Shown here: positions 54,220-62,233 of the stretch, piece after piece | How positions within the stretch are numbered: position 1 is the stretch's first letter | How the letters are laid out: each line of letters starts with the position of its first letter | NCBI RefSeq assembly: GCF_023634025.1 | Contig: NZ_JALJCW010000001.1 | Span: forward strand, 1,463,501 to 1,527,500 | Source of the DNA: Hanstruepera flava | GTDB taxonomy: Bacteria; Bacteroidota; Bacteroidia; Flavobacteriales; Flavobacteriaceae | Length of the DNA: 64,000 nt | Direction of reading: 5' to 3' | The notes under the pieces: generated by a model | Databases searched by the model: none | The model's input: the letters and a program-made list of their open reading frames with translations, nothing else | Told to the model about the DNA's origin: nothing | Made by a program: the position numbers and the translations under genes

Positions 54220-55059
54220 TTAATTGTTATTTACTGGAATTCTAAAACTTAATCCTGCGCTTAATAATATATCTTGACCTTCTGTTATACTAGTTCCAAA
54301 GGACATATCTAATTGTAGATCATTTGAAACCAGATAAGTCATACCAGCATCCCATAAATGATTTGCTTTACTATCTTCTGGAAGGTCACCATATAATTCA
54401 ACATAGGCACCAAACTTTTCAGAAATACTATAACCATAAGCAATTGTATAAATGTAATTGGCTTCTGGTGAATCATTTCCCCAAGCCATACCTAAATTGT
54501 ATCCTAAACTGGATTTCTCACTTAATGTATGTGCTAACGAAAATCTAAAATCTACACCTGTAGTTTCAGGTCTGTAATCTGTGCTTGCAGTAAATGGTAG
54601 AAAAACATGTCCTATTAAACTGATTTCTGGAATCCACCCTTTTTCTTCAGTAATATAAACTTTCATTCCTAGCAACAAGGGACTAAATCCACTTGAAACA
54701 TCTTCTAATTTCTGACCGTTTTTGTGAGTGACATCTTCTTGTAAATCCCATCCTAAACGCAATTCGAAATTGTCTGACAAACCATAGCGAACTAATGTAG
54801 TATTATAGGTAAAGTTTTCGGTCTTTATTTGGTTACGCTCAAAAGTTTCAAAAAAGGCACCAGTTTCAACCTGTAAAAAGCCTTTAGGGACTGTGCTTGA
54901 GGCTTCGGTCGCATCAGGTCTGTCAGTTTCCAAAGCGCCTAAATTTTTTTCCTCTTGGGCAAAAGATACAGAATAGGAACATAGTAAAAGCCCAAGTATA
55001 ATTTGATATTTAATTTTAATTAATCTCGTTGACATAGATAATATTAGTGAAATCTTCAT
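54220..55059 (-). CDS. Outer-membrane barrel protein, phenol-degradation MetA-like transporter family
   Basis: Signal peptide (LGLLLCSYSVSFAQ), then an amphipathic barrel: PKGFLQVETGAFFETF, NFELRLGWDLQEDV and LSAGLSFRIPVNN at the end. It matches the family called 'transporter, MetA-pathway of phenol degradation-like', whose function is unproven. Placed between the DtxR repressor and the metal binding protein, it may pass metal through the outer membrane. The N-terminus could be the Met at 55035 (MSTRLIKIK). The start overlaps the end of the DtxR gene. Confidence 0.72.
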   Translation of the reverse strand: MKISLILSMSTRLIKIKYQIILGLLLCSYSVSFAQEEKNLGALETDRPDATEASSTVPKGFLQVETGAFFETFERNQIKTENFTYNTTLVRYGLSDNFELRLGWDLQEDVTHKNGQKLEDVSSGFSPLLLGMKVYITEEKGWIPEISLIGHVFLPFTASTDYRPETTGVDFRFSLAHTLSEKSSLGYNLGMAWGNDSPEANYIYTIAYGYSISEKFGAYVELYGDLPEDSKANHLWDAGMTYLVSNDLQLDMSFGTSITEGQDILLSAGLSFRIPVNNN

Positions 55060-55675
55060 TTAGTAAAATGGTATTGTGGTTAATTGAAATTTGAGTCATT
55101 TTATTGTTTTGGAATTGGTTGGTAACCATTATCCTATTGCCGTACTTTAGGCCATGTAGTGCACAGAAATCAAAGAATTCCTTATCGTCGCTCATTAATC
55201 TAGAAATGATGTAGGTTTCGCCAGCCTTTGTTTGCGATAAGGCTACTGAATTATCCACAGTTGTAATTTCACCCTGAGCATTAGGAATAGGATCACCATG
55301 AGGGTCAAATTTAGGATTACCTAAATAAGCACTAATCTTATCGGCCAAAAAATCTGATGTCTGATGCTCAAGTAATTCGGCTTCTTTATGAATTTCATGT
55401 AATGACATGTCAAATAGTTTGAATAAAAGCGCTTCCCAAAGTCTATGCTTTCTTACGATATTCAAGGCCATTTGCGTTCCCTTGTCGGTAAGCTGAAGTT
55501 CCTGATACTTTTCATAGTGAAGCAAATCTTTTGAAGCTAGTTTTTTTGCCATATCCGTTGCAGCTGCATTAGATATGCCTAGTTTTTTTGCAATGTTACC
55601 AGGCTTTGTATTATTGCTGTCGTTTTTATCATTTTTATAAATTGCTTTAACGAAATTTTCAATAGCTATAGACAT
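55016..55675 (-). CDS. DtxR/MntR-family metal-dependent transcriptional regulator
   Basis: 219 aa. N-terminal winged helix (NIAKKLGISNAAATDMAKKL, LQLTDKGTQMALNIVRKHRL), then the metal-binding dimerisation domain with HEIHKEAELLEHQ and PHGDPIPNAQG, and a C-terminal SH3/FeoA-like part (ALHGLKYGNRIMV). It should repress metal uptake when Mn2+ or Fe2+ is plentiful. It is the first gene of the metal-import operon. A perfect operator palindrome lies at its transcription start. Confidence 0.92.
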   Translation of the reverse strand: MSIAIENFVKAIYKNDKNDSNNTKPGNIAKKLGISNAAATDMAKKLASKDLLHYEKYQELQLTDKGTQMALNIVRKHRLWEALLFKLFDMSLHEIHKEAELLEHQTSDFLADKISAYLGNPKFDPHGDPIPNAQGEITTVDNSVALSQTKAGETYIISRLMSDDKEFFDFCALHGLKYGNRIMVTNQFQNNKMTQISINHNTILLNEDFTNIIYVNEIN

Positions 55676-55696
55676 TTATATTTGCTTTAAATAAAA

Positions 55697-55712
55697 TTTA
55701 AGTATACTTAAA
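55697..55712. promoter_or_regulatory. DtxR/MntR-type operator
   Basis: Perfect 16-bp palindrome TTTAAGTATACTTAAA. It covers about +2 to +17 of the predicted transcript and lies 22 bp upstream of the DtxR start. Its even length differs from the odd TTTAGA-N5-TCTAAA boxes, so it is probably read by a different regulator, most likely DtxR itself. Confidence 0.65.
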
Positions 55713-55720
55713 AATATTTT

Positions 55721-55751
55721 CAAATATAATTAAATTAAATTTAGTTGCAAA
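55721..55751 (-). promoter_or_regulatory. Promoter of the dtxR-metal ABC operon
   Basis: On the minus strand: TTTG (complement of 55748-55751), 19-bp spacer and TATATTTG (complement of 55721-55728). It is a full match to the Bacteroidota pattern. Transcription should begin near 55714. Confidence 0.68.
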
Positions 55752-55789
55752 TTTTTATTACTTTGGTATAATACCTTATAAATGGAATT

Positions 55790-56215
55790 GTGAAGTACCA
55801 ATTATTTACACTAATGTTAATGCTTTCTGTGGCTATAAGTGCTCAAGACACTATAAATGTTCATGTTGAAAGCCCTAAAATTGTTACTAAACTTTTATTA
55901 GGTAATAAAATACAGCTTGGAGAATTTGATATTGAGTTTAAAGATGTATCAAATGATTCACGTTGCCCAAAATATGTTAACTGTGTCAGGGCAGGAGAAG
56001 CTAAAGTAAAATATCAAGTCGCTAAAAATGGTGAAACAATTAAAAATGAAGTAGCTACTATTACGCCTAGCACTTATCTTCAAAATGACTATCCAGTTAT
56101 TCTAGAATGCGAAAGCCTAACAGTAGAAATCTATAATGTTTTACCGTATCCCGAATATACTTTTAAGATTAATAAAGCTGATTATTATCTTCAATTAATA
56201 ATTATAACTGATTAA
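55790..56215 (+). CDS. Small secreted protein, unknown
   Basis: 141 aa starting with GTG: an earlier ATG at 55782 runs into a stop at once, and only the GTG gives the signal peptide (QLFTLMLMLSVAISAQ). The mature protein is beta-rich, with three Cys (RCPKYVNCVRAGEA and VILECES) that may form a disulphide. No family is recognised with confidence. It is divergent from dtxR, and its end overlaps by 4 bp the convergent FeoB-associated gene, so it lies within the metal region. A role there is only positional inference. Confidence 0.6.
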   Translation: MKYQLFTLMLMLSVAISAQDTINVHVESPKIVTKLLLGNKIQLGEFDIEFKDVSNDSRCPKYVNCVRAGEAKVKYQVAKNGETIKNEVATITPSTYLQNDYPVILECESLTVEIYNVLPYPEYTFKINKADYYLQLIIITD

Positions 56216-56349
56216 TGACAGCCACAATCGCCTGAACTGCAATGTTTTGATTTAGATTGTTTTGGTCTCCAAAAGAATTTAGTTACCAGATATACAAGGG
56301 CTATGCAAAGTGTTGTAATGGCCAATATGTTTTGAATAACAATGTTCAT
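56212..56349 (-). CDS. FeoB-associated Cys-rich membrane protein
   Basis: A 45-residue gene found by reading the strand downstream of feoB. It has one membrane helix (IVIQNILAITTLCIALVYLV) and a C-terminal Cys-rich tail, KHCSSGDCGCH. The start ATG shares a base with the feoB stop (TAATG), and this arrangement is characteristic of the FeoB-associated family found in many bacteria. It may aid Fe2+ transfer through FeoB. The 3' end overlaps the convergent secreted-protein gene by 4 bp. Confidence 0.85.
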   Translation of the reverse strand: MNIVIQNILAITTLCIALVYLVTKFFWRPKQSKSKHCSSGDCGCH

Positions 56350-58448
56350 TATTTTAATAATTGAAAGGCAATTAAAGCTACAATGTAAGCAAAACTACTC
56401 ATTATTACTAATTGTAAGGTAGGCCATTTCCAGCTATTAGTTTCCCGTTTAACAATGGCCAGAGTGCTCATGCATTGCATAGCAAACGCATAAAAGAGCA
56501 ATAAAGAAATACCTGAAGCGAAATTAAACAAGGGACCACCTAAAATTGGATTAACCTCTCCAGCCATTCTATTTTTAATAGTTTCTTCTTCGTCGCTACC
56601 AACACTGTAAATAGTGGCAAGGGTACCAACAAATACTTCTCGTGCTGCAAATGAACTTACAATGGCAATACCAATCTTCCAGTCGTATCCTAAAGGTCTG
56701 ATAAGCGGTTCAATGGCTCTTCCAGTAATACCAATAAAGGAGTGTTCTAATTTATATGAAGCTATTTCTTGTTGTAAATCTTCTTGAGAAATATTTTGTG
56801 AAGCATATTGCTCGGTAATTATAGTTTCGGCATTATTAAAATTATCCCCTGGACCATAGGATGCTAAAAACCATAACACAATAGAGATAGCTAAAATAAT
56901 TTTACCAGCCCCAAAAACAAACGACTTGGTTTTTTCAATAACGGTTAAAGCAACATTTTTAAACAGCGGTAACTTGTAGTTAGGCATTTCAACTACGAAA
57001 AAGGTTTTACTTTTTATTTTAAGAACTTTATTTAAAATATAAGCTGAACCTACAGCAGCTCCAAAACCAATTAAATACAGCAGCATTAACGTTAATGCTT
57101 GATAGCTCAATCCTAAAACACGCCCTTCAGGAATAACTAATGCAATTATAATAAGATAAACAGGAAGCCTAGCAGAGCACGTTGTAAACGGTGTAACAAG
57201 TATCGTAATGAGGCGTTCTTTCCAACTTTCTATATTTCGAGTAGCCATAATGGCTGGTATTGCACATGCAGTTCCAGAAATAAGAGGTACAACACTTTTT
57301 CCGCTTAAACCAAAACGACGCATTATGCGATCCATTAGGAAAACCACACGACTCATATAACCACTTTCTTCTAAAACAGAAATAAAAAGGAATAAAAAGG
57401 CAATTTGCGGAATAAATATAACAATACCTCCAAGGCCAGGAATAATGCCTTCGGCAATTAAATTGGTAAAAGCACCTTCAGGCATGACGTTTTTTGTCCA
57501 TTCACTAAACGATGCAAAAGTACTATCAATAAAGTCCATTGGTACGCTAGACCAATCGTAAATAGCTTGAAAAATGGTCAATAATATAATACCGAAAATT
57601 AAATAACCCCAAACTTTGTGAGTTACTATCCTATCTAGTTTTATTCTTAAATCTTTAGCCGTACTTAAATCTATAGTCTGCCCCTTTTTTAGCGTATCAT
57701 TAATAAATTGATAGCGTTTAATGGTTTCTTTTTGCTGCAGACGTTTTAAATCGGCTTTAGATTTGGTTTTAAAATCGGCTACGGCATCAATTTCATTTCT
57801 GTCTGTTTTTCCGAAGTTAACATCTTGAGTAATTACCAACCAAAGTTTATATAATAACTGATTAGGAAAAGCTTTTTTTAAGTTATCGAAATACTCGGTA
57901 TCAATTTCAGAAGCATTTAAACAAGGCTTAACAGATAGCTCTTTAAAATTTGCTATAAGATCTTTGAGGGCTGAAATACCTTGGTTTTTTCTTGTGCTTA
58001 TTAAAGCAATTTTCGTTTCAAGTTGTTGTTCTAAATACGGAATGTCCAACGAAATACCCTTATAGGCCATTCTGTCGGCCATGTTAATGACTAATATTGT
58101 AGGGATTTGAAGGTCTTTTATTTGTGTAAATAAAAGAAGGTTGCGCTTAAGGTTTTCAACATCGCTAACCACTACAGCCACATCGGGAAAATCTTTGTCC
58201 TTTTTATTTAATAGCAGTTCTATAACGACGTTTTCATCAAGAGATGAAGCATTTAAACTATAGGTGCCAGGCAAATCTATGATATGTGCTTTTACTCCAC
58301 GAGGTAACTTACATATACCTTCTTTTTTTTCAACTGTTATACCAGGATAATTTCCTACTTTTTGATTTAAGCCGGTTAAAGCATTAAATACCGAAGTTTT
58401 TCCTGTATTTGGATTTCCTATAAGTGCAACATTAATTTGTTTACCCAT
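56349..58448 (-). CDS. feoB: Ferrous iron transport protein B
   Basis: GTPase-coupled inner-membrane Fe2+ transporter of 699 aa. Seen: G1 GNPNTGKTS at 11-19, G3 DLPGTYSLNA, G4 VINMADRM, and two gate regions of membrane helices (SVVPLISGTACAIPAIMA and SSFAAREVFVGTLATIYSVG). It is complete and lacks deviations in the GTPase motifs. It overlaps feoA by 8 bp and the downstream Cys-rich gene by 1 bp, forming feoA-feoB-small protein. Confidence 0.96.
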   Translation of the reverse strand: MGKQINVALIGNPNTGKTSVFNALTGLNQKVGNYPGITVEKKEGICKLPRGVKAHIIDLPGTYSLNASSLDENVVIELLLNKKDKDFPDVAVVVSDVENLKRNLLLFTQIKDLQIPTILVINMADRMAYKGISLDIPYLEQQLETKIALISTRKNQGISALKDLIANFKELSVKPCLNASEIDTEYFDNLKKAFPNQLLYKLWLVITQDVNFGKTDRNEIDAVADFKTKSKADLKRLQQKETIKRYQFINDTLKKGQTIDLSTAKDLRIKLDRIVTHKVWGYLIFGIILLTIFQAIYDWSSVPMDFIDSTFASFSEWTKNVMPEGAFTNLIAEGIIPGLGGIVIFIPQIAFLFLFISVLEESGYMSRVVFLMDRIMRRFGLSGKSVVPLISGTACAIPAIMATRNIESWKERLITILVTPFTTCSARLPVYLIIIALVIPEGRVLGLSYQALTLMLLYLIGFGAAVGSAYILNKVLKIKSKTFFVVEMPNYKLPLFKNVALTVIEKTKSFVFGAGKIILAISIVLWFLASYGPGDNFNNAETIITEQYASQNISQEDLQQEIASYKLEHSFIGITGRAIEPLIRPLGYDWKIGIAIVSSFAAREVFVGTLATIYSVGSDEEETIKNRMAGEVNPILGGPLFNFASGISLLLFYAFAMQCMSTLAIVKRETNSWKWPTLQLVIMSSFAYIVALIAFQLLK

Positions 58449-58674
58449 TGGAAATCTCTATTAAAATGTGAATAGCTGTTTCTTTACGAATAGCAAGATG
58501 ACTTCCATTAATGTTTAGATACATGGGATCTGCAAAAGGAGCAACCTGGACCAGTTCAACTGAATTACCGGGAAGACAACCCATTTCTAATAATTTAAGA
58601 GGGATATGAATAGATGAAACATCAGTAATAATACCTTTTTCACCACGTTTAATATCTGCTAAAGTCACCTTCAA
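58441..58674 (-). CDS. feoA: Ferrous iron transport protein A
   Basis: 77 aa SH3-like protein that assists FeoB. Seen: LADIKRGEKGIITDVSS, LLEMGCLPGNSVELVQ and GSHLAIRKETAIHILI. No ATG is available: the start is TTG at 58674 or, more like family N-termini (MTLADIK), GTG at 58668. An iron-box-like palindrome lies just upstream of the start. Confidence 0.92.
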   Translation of the reverse strand: MKVTLADIKRGEKGIITDVSSIHIPLKLLEMGCLPGNSVELVQVAPFADPMYLNINGSHLAIRKETAIHILIEISNG

Positions 58675-58676
58675 GC

Positions 58677-58699
58677 TTATTTAGATTGATTTTAAAGAA
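58677..58699. promoter_or_regulatory. Iron-box-like operator of feoAB
   Basis: TTATTTAGA-TTGAT-TTTAAAGAA, the same 9-5-9 layout as at the TonB receptor, with two mismatches. It lies between the -7 element at 58701-58708 and the feoA start, covering the transcription start. Confidence 0.5.
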
Positions 58700-58700
58700 G

Positions 58701-58708
58701 CAAAAATA
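58701..58708 (-). promoter_or_regulatory. -7 promoter element of feoAB
   Basis: Minus-strand TATTTTTG fits TAnnTTTG. The -33 element is not clear (no TTTG at 19-21 bp). It is directly next to the iron-box-like palindrome. Confidence 0.45.
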
Positions 58709-58735
58709 AGGCAAAAACTTTGCGTAGAAAAACTA

Positions 58736-59404
58736 TTAATATTCTTTTTTTAGGGTTTCAATGTCGTTTAGCAAACGCTCAATATCTTCAGGATTGGTTC
58801 CGTCGTAAAAACCACGAATTTGCCGTTTTTTATCAATAAGCATGAAATTCTCGGTATGAATCATATCATATTGATCACCATTTCCTTGATCTTTAACAGC
58901 TAGATAGCTTTTGCGAGCCAAATCGTAGATTTGTTTTTTGTCACCCGTAACTAAATTCCACTTACTATCGTTAACTCCTTTTTTTAAAGCATATTTTTTT
59001 AATTGCGCCACAGAGTCTATTTCTGGAGTTACAGAATGTGAAAGTAGCATGACATCAGTATCATCCAAAATTTCATTTTGAATGTCTACCATATGATTGG
59101 TCATTATTGGGCAAATGGTTTGACATGTGGTAAAAAAGAAATCGGCAACATAAATCTTGTCTTTATAGTTGTCTTGGTTTACAATTTCGCCATTTTGATT
59201 TAAGAGACTGAAATCAGCAATTTTATGATATTTCTTTACATCTAAAAGTGTGCTGTCAACCAATTCAGAGTTTACCATTGTAGGTTGATAAATAGGAAGT
59301 GGTTTATCAACATTTAGAATATTAAAAATTATTGAAATTATTATAATTGAAATAATAGCAAATACAATGGCGAAATATTTGTAGTCTTTAAAAAACGATA
59401 GCAT
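58736..59404 (-). CDS. SCO1/SenC-family copper chaperone or thiol-redox protein
   Basis: A membrane-anchored thioredoxin-fold protein (helix at 12-32 from the chosen start). Seen: CQTICP with Cys94 and Cys98 as the CxxxC metal/redox pair and a conserved His in MIHTENFMLID. It usually delivers copper to cytochrome c oxidase CuA, or acts in thiol redox. I use the ATG at 59404 (MLSFFKDYKYFAIV), which places the signal anchor at the start; the frame is open to a TTG at 59458. It is separated by 61 bp from feoA. Confidence 0.9.
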   Translation of the reverse strand: MLSFFKDYKYFAIVFAIISIIIISIIFNILNVDKPLPIYQPTMVNSELVDSTLLDVKKYHKIADFSLLNQNGEIVNQDNYKDKIYVADFFFTTCQTICPIMTNHMVDIQNEILDDTDVMLLSHSVTPEIDSVAQLKKYALKKGVNDSKWNLVTGDKKQIYDLARKSYLAVKDQGNGDQYDMIHTENFMLIDKKRQIRGFYDGTNPEDIERLLNDIETLKKEY

Positions 59405-59536
59405 AAGGCAGTATTGTTGGCATTGCTTTTGCAAAAATACATTGATTTTTGAAGCCAATAAACAATTCAGGACTATAATTATATGTTAAATGCCAATGTG
59501 CTTTGATTCATGTTTTATTCTTGAGTTAAAAAACAC

Positions 59537-59544
59537 TACTTTTG
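59537..59544 (+). promoter_or_regulatory. -7 promoter element of rseP
   Basis: TACTTTTG matches TAnnTTTG, 27 bp upstream of the rseP start codon. No clear -33 TTTG at the proper spacing is seen. Confidence 0.35.
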
Positions 59545-59571
59545 TGCGTTATTTAAAAGAAGACAGATTTT

Positions 59572-60894
59572 ATGACCGTTATATTAATTAAGGCAGCGCA
59601 ATTATTTTTAAGCTTGTCTATCCTTATAGTCCTTCATGAATTAGGACATTTTATTCCCGCTAAACTTTTTAAAACACGTGTAGAGAAATTCTATCTGTTT
59701 TTCGATATAAAATTTTCATTGTTTAAAAAGAAAATTGGCGAAACCGTTTATGGTATTGGTTGGTTGCCGTTAGGCGGTTATGTGAAAATAGCCGGAATGA
59801 TTGATGAAAGTATGGATAAAGAGCAAATGGCACAACCACCGCAACCTTGGGAGTTTCGAACCAAACCAGCATGGCAGCGATTAATTATCATGCTTGGTGG
59901 TGTAATTGTGAATTTTATTCTAGGCTTTTTAATTTATATGATGATATTATTTGTTTGGGGAACCGATTACTCCAATAAAGATGATATTACCTATGGGTTT
60001 GGTGTATCGGAAACTATGGAAAAATATGGTTTTCAGCAAGGTGATAAAATAGTGTCTGTAGATGGTAAGCCTTTTAATGAAGTTACAGATATTAATTCGT
60101 ATTTGTTATTTAGAGATATTAATACGATACAAGTAGAACGCGAATCAGGAGAAATAGAAGATTTAAGTGTTCCTGAAGATATTGGCACACAATTATTTGA
60201 AGCTGGTGATTTACCTGCAATGTCACCTCGTTTACCATTTAAATTAGATTCGGTTGCATCTGATTCTCCTGCTGATAAAGCTGGATTGTTGCCTACAGAC
60301 AAAATTGTGAGTTTAAATGGAGAGGCTGTTAATTATTTTACCGATTTGAAATACGGCTTAAAACGCAATGGCAACAACACATTAAATCTTGGAGTTGAAA
60401 GAAATAATAAGATTGTAAATTTAGAGATTAAGCCAACCGAAGATGCCACCATCGGAATTGTAAGTTTGGAGACAGAACGTATAGTTACCAATCACAAGGA
60501 CTATTCGTTTGGTGAGGCCATATTTCAGGGCACCTCATTAGGCTATTGGACTATTAAAGATTATTTGGCGCAGTTTAAATATATTTTCACAAAAAAAGGC
60601 GCTTCACAAGTTGGAGGTTTTGCCGCCATTGGGAATATGTTCCCACCTAGTTGGGATTGGAAAGCTTTTTGGGCCATTACAGCCTTTTTATCTATTATGT
60701 TGGGTGTTTTAAATCTGTTGCCAATTCCAGCGTTAGATGGTGGTCATGTTATGTTTTTATTATATGAAATGATTTCTGGGCGTAAACCTGGCGATAAGTT
60801 TTTAGAATACGCTCAGCTTATTGGGTTTATTCTTTTAATAGCATTGGTATTATTTGCTAATGGCAATGATATTTATAAAGCTATATTTAATTAA
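59572..60894 (+). CDS. rseP: RseP-like site-2 intramembrane zinc protease
   Basis: 440 aa with the zinc motif HELGH (His22, Glu23, His26) in the first membrane helix, one or two PDZ domains (about 140-310, GDLPAMSPRLPFKLDSV and DSPADKAGLLPTDKIVSLNG), and the C-terminal LLPIPALDGGH that provides the third zinc ligand. RseP-type enzymes cleave anti-sigma factors and remnant signal peptides in the membrane. It is a single gene here. The anti-sigma factor at 48.4 kb is a possible, unproven substrate. Confidence 0.93.
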   Translation: MTVILIKAAQLFLSLSILIVLHELGHFIPAKLFKTRVEKFYLFFDIKFSLFKKKIGETVYGIGWLPLGGYVKIAGMIDESMDKEQMAQPPQPWEFRTKPAWQRLIIMLGGVIVNFILGFLIYMMILFVWGTDYSNKDDITYGFGVSETMEKYGFQQGDKIVSVDGKPFNEVTDINSYLLFRDINTIQVERESGEIEDLSVPEDIGTQLFEAGDLPAMSPRLPFKLDSVASDSPADKAGLLPTDKIVSLNGEAVNYFTDLKYGLKRNGNNTLNLGVERNNKIVNLEIKPTEDATIGIVSLETERIVTNHKDYSFGEAIFQGTSLGYWTIKDYLAQFKYIFTKKGASQVGGFAAIGNMFPPSWDWKAFWAITAFLSIMLGVLNLLPIPALDGGHVMFLLYEMISGRKPGDKFLEYAQLIGFILLIALVLFANGNDIYKAIFN

Positions 60895-60923
60895 AATTTT
60901 AAGTAGATTTTTTAATTAATATA

Positions 60924-60954
60924 TTTGTAGTAAATAATAAATACTTTATATTTG
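60924..60954 (+). promoter_or_regulatory. Promoter of tRNA-Asn
   Basis: TTTG (60924-60927), 19-bp spacer and TATATTTG (60947-60954), a full match to the Bacteroidota pattern. It lies 22 bp before the tRNA gene. Confidence 0.7.
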
Positions 60955-60976
60955 CGCTCGCAAAAGCGAATAACAC

Positions 60977-61050
60977 TCCTCCTTAGCTCAGTTGGTTAGA
61001 GCATTTGACTGTTAATCAAAGGGTCCTTGGTTCGAGCCCAAGAGGGGGAG
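60977..61050 (+). tRNA. tRNA-Asn (anticodon GTT)
   Basis: 74 nt that fold as a standard tRNA: 7-bp acceptor stem TCCTCCT / AGGGGGA with discriminator G at 61050, D-arm GCTC/GAGC, anticodon loop CTGTTAA with anticodon GTT, and T-arm CTTGG-TTCGAGC-CCAAG. CCA is not encoded. It is preceded by a good promoter and followed by a terminator. Confidence 0.96.
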
Positions 61051-61061
61051 CTTAACAACAG

Positions 61062-61092
61062 AAAGCCTTTACAGAAATGTAGAGGCTTTTTT
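61062..61092 (+). terminator. Intrinsic terminator after tRNA-Asn
   Basis: Stem AAAGCCTTTACA / TGTAGAGGCTTT (one G-U pair) with loop GAAA, followed by a T run to 61092. It ends the tRNA transcript. Confidence 0.85.
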
Positions 61093-61380
61093 AGTTAAAT
61101 GCTTGATATACTTGCATTTACTGCATTATATGCAAAACTACTCAAACAGTCAACTTGCCAACTTTTTTTCTAAAAAAGGTATCCCTATAGGTATCCCATT
61201 CCAAAAGGCTGGGTATCCCATTTTTAAGCTGATTTGTATGCCAATTGTTTAACTCAAAACAGTTGGAAATGAAACAACAAGAATAAACGATTTTATCCAA
61301 TTTTAATAGGAATTAAATCAATTAAAAAGGAGTGTTTCCACTCCTTAATAAATTTCCCATAATAAATAGAAAGCTTCAAG
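61093..61380. other. Gene-free stretch with three GGTATCCC direct repeats
   Basis: No convincing gene. It contains three exact copies of GGTATCCC at 61178-61185, 61190-61197 and 61212-61219, spaced 12 and 22 bp apart. They lie 130-170 bp downstream of tRNA-Asn, a common integration site. This could be a remnant of an integrase-binding region of a lost mobile element, but no integrase or tRNA 3'-end duplication is visible. Confidence 0.4.
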
Positions 61381-62199
61381 CTAGCGTTTAATAAGTTTTA
61401 TGTTCTTGATGCCAGATTCTGTGTGGATATTCAATACATAAATACCTAACGGTAATGTGCCAATATCAATACGTTGAATATTATGATTATTGGTAAAAGA
61501 TTTTATTAATTGGCCATTTATTGTGTAAACCGTTACTTTTTTTAAGTTTTCTACACCTTTAATATTTACGATTCCTGTTGTTGGGTTTGGTGATATAGAC
61601 ACATCAAAAACTACATGTGTGTTTATTCCTAGTGTATCAAAACTAAAAGAGCTCATCCCAGATACGGCAGAACCATTAGCATCAACAACATTGGTATAAA
61701 TAGTTACACTATCGTCAACCATGTCGGCTTGCATAAAGGATTTTAAAGGTGTCACTGTTGTGGCTAGCGTGGAATTGTTCTCCAGGATATATAATTCGCC
61801 ACTCGATGGGTTACCATTTACCGTAAAGCTGAACACATCAGAATTAGTCGCGGAAGATGGTGGCAATAATGCAATAGGACTGCTTAAGGTTTCAGTTATT
61901 AAATAACCGTCAATTGAAGACATTCCAACGTTTGTGCCATCAAAAAAAGTAGTATCAGCACCATTACCTAAAGAAGACGTTTGTGTAATGGTAACACCAT
62001 CTGGTAAAATAATAGTAAAACCATAACTCTGCACCGAAGTAGCAAAATTATTGGAACTACTATTTGGTACAGCCTGTACAATAAAATCATATCCGCCATT
62101 ATGGAGTAACGTGTATGTATATCCATCTTGAGCCTTAATATTTATTGTGTAAAGGCTCAATTTTATTAGAAAAATTGTAGGTAAAGTAATTGTTTTCAT
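61381..62199 (-). CDS. Secreted protein with cohesin-like domain and T9SS sorting domain
   Basis: A signal peptide (ITLPTIFLIKLSLYTINIKA) from Met at 62199; the Met at 62229 is an alternative. Then a single beta-sandwich of about 170 aa (QSYGFTIILPDGVTITQ and FSFTVNGNPSSGELYI) whose strand pattern resembles a cohesin or related fold. The C-terminal 75 residues (ISPNPTTGIVNIKG to NIKLIKR) are a T9SS type A sorting domain, so the protein should be moved to the cell surface. It lies just after the repeat protein with dockerin-like motifs on the same strand. Confidence 0.72.
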   Translation of the reverse strand: MKTITLPTIFLIKLSLYTINIKAQDGYTYTLLHNGGYDFIVQAVPNSSSNNFATSVQSYGFTIILPDGVTITQTSSLGNGADTTFFDGTNVGMSSIDGYLITETLSSPIALLPPSSATNSDVFSFTVNGNPSSGELYILENNSTLATTVTPLKSFMQADMVDDSVTIYTNVVDANGSAVSGMSSFSFDTLGINTHVVFDVSISPNPTTGIVNIKGVENLKKVTVYTINGQLIKSFTNNHNIQRIDIGTLPLGIYVLNIHTESGIKNIKLIKR

Positions 62200-62233
62200 T
62201 GTTATTGTTTTTAATAGATTAGGTATCATTTTT

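Noticed and set aside
61093-61380. An integrase gene or attachment site after tRNA-Asn
   Set aside because: No tyrosine-recombinase motif and no copy of the tRNA 3' end is visible in the window; only the short direct repeats remain.
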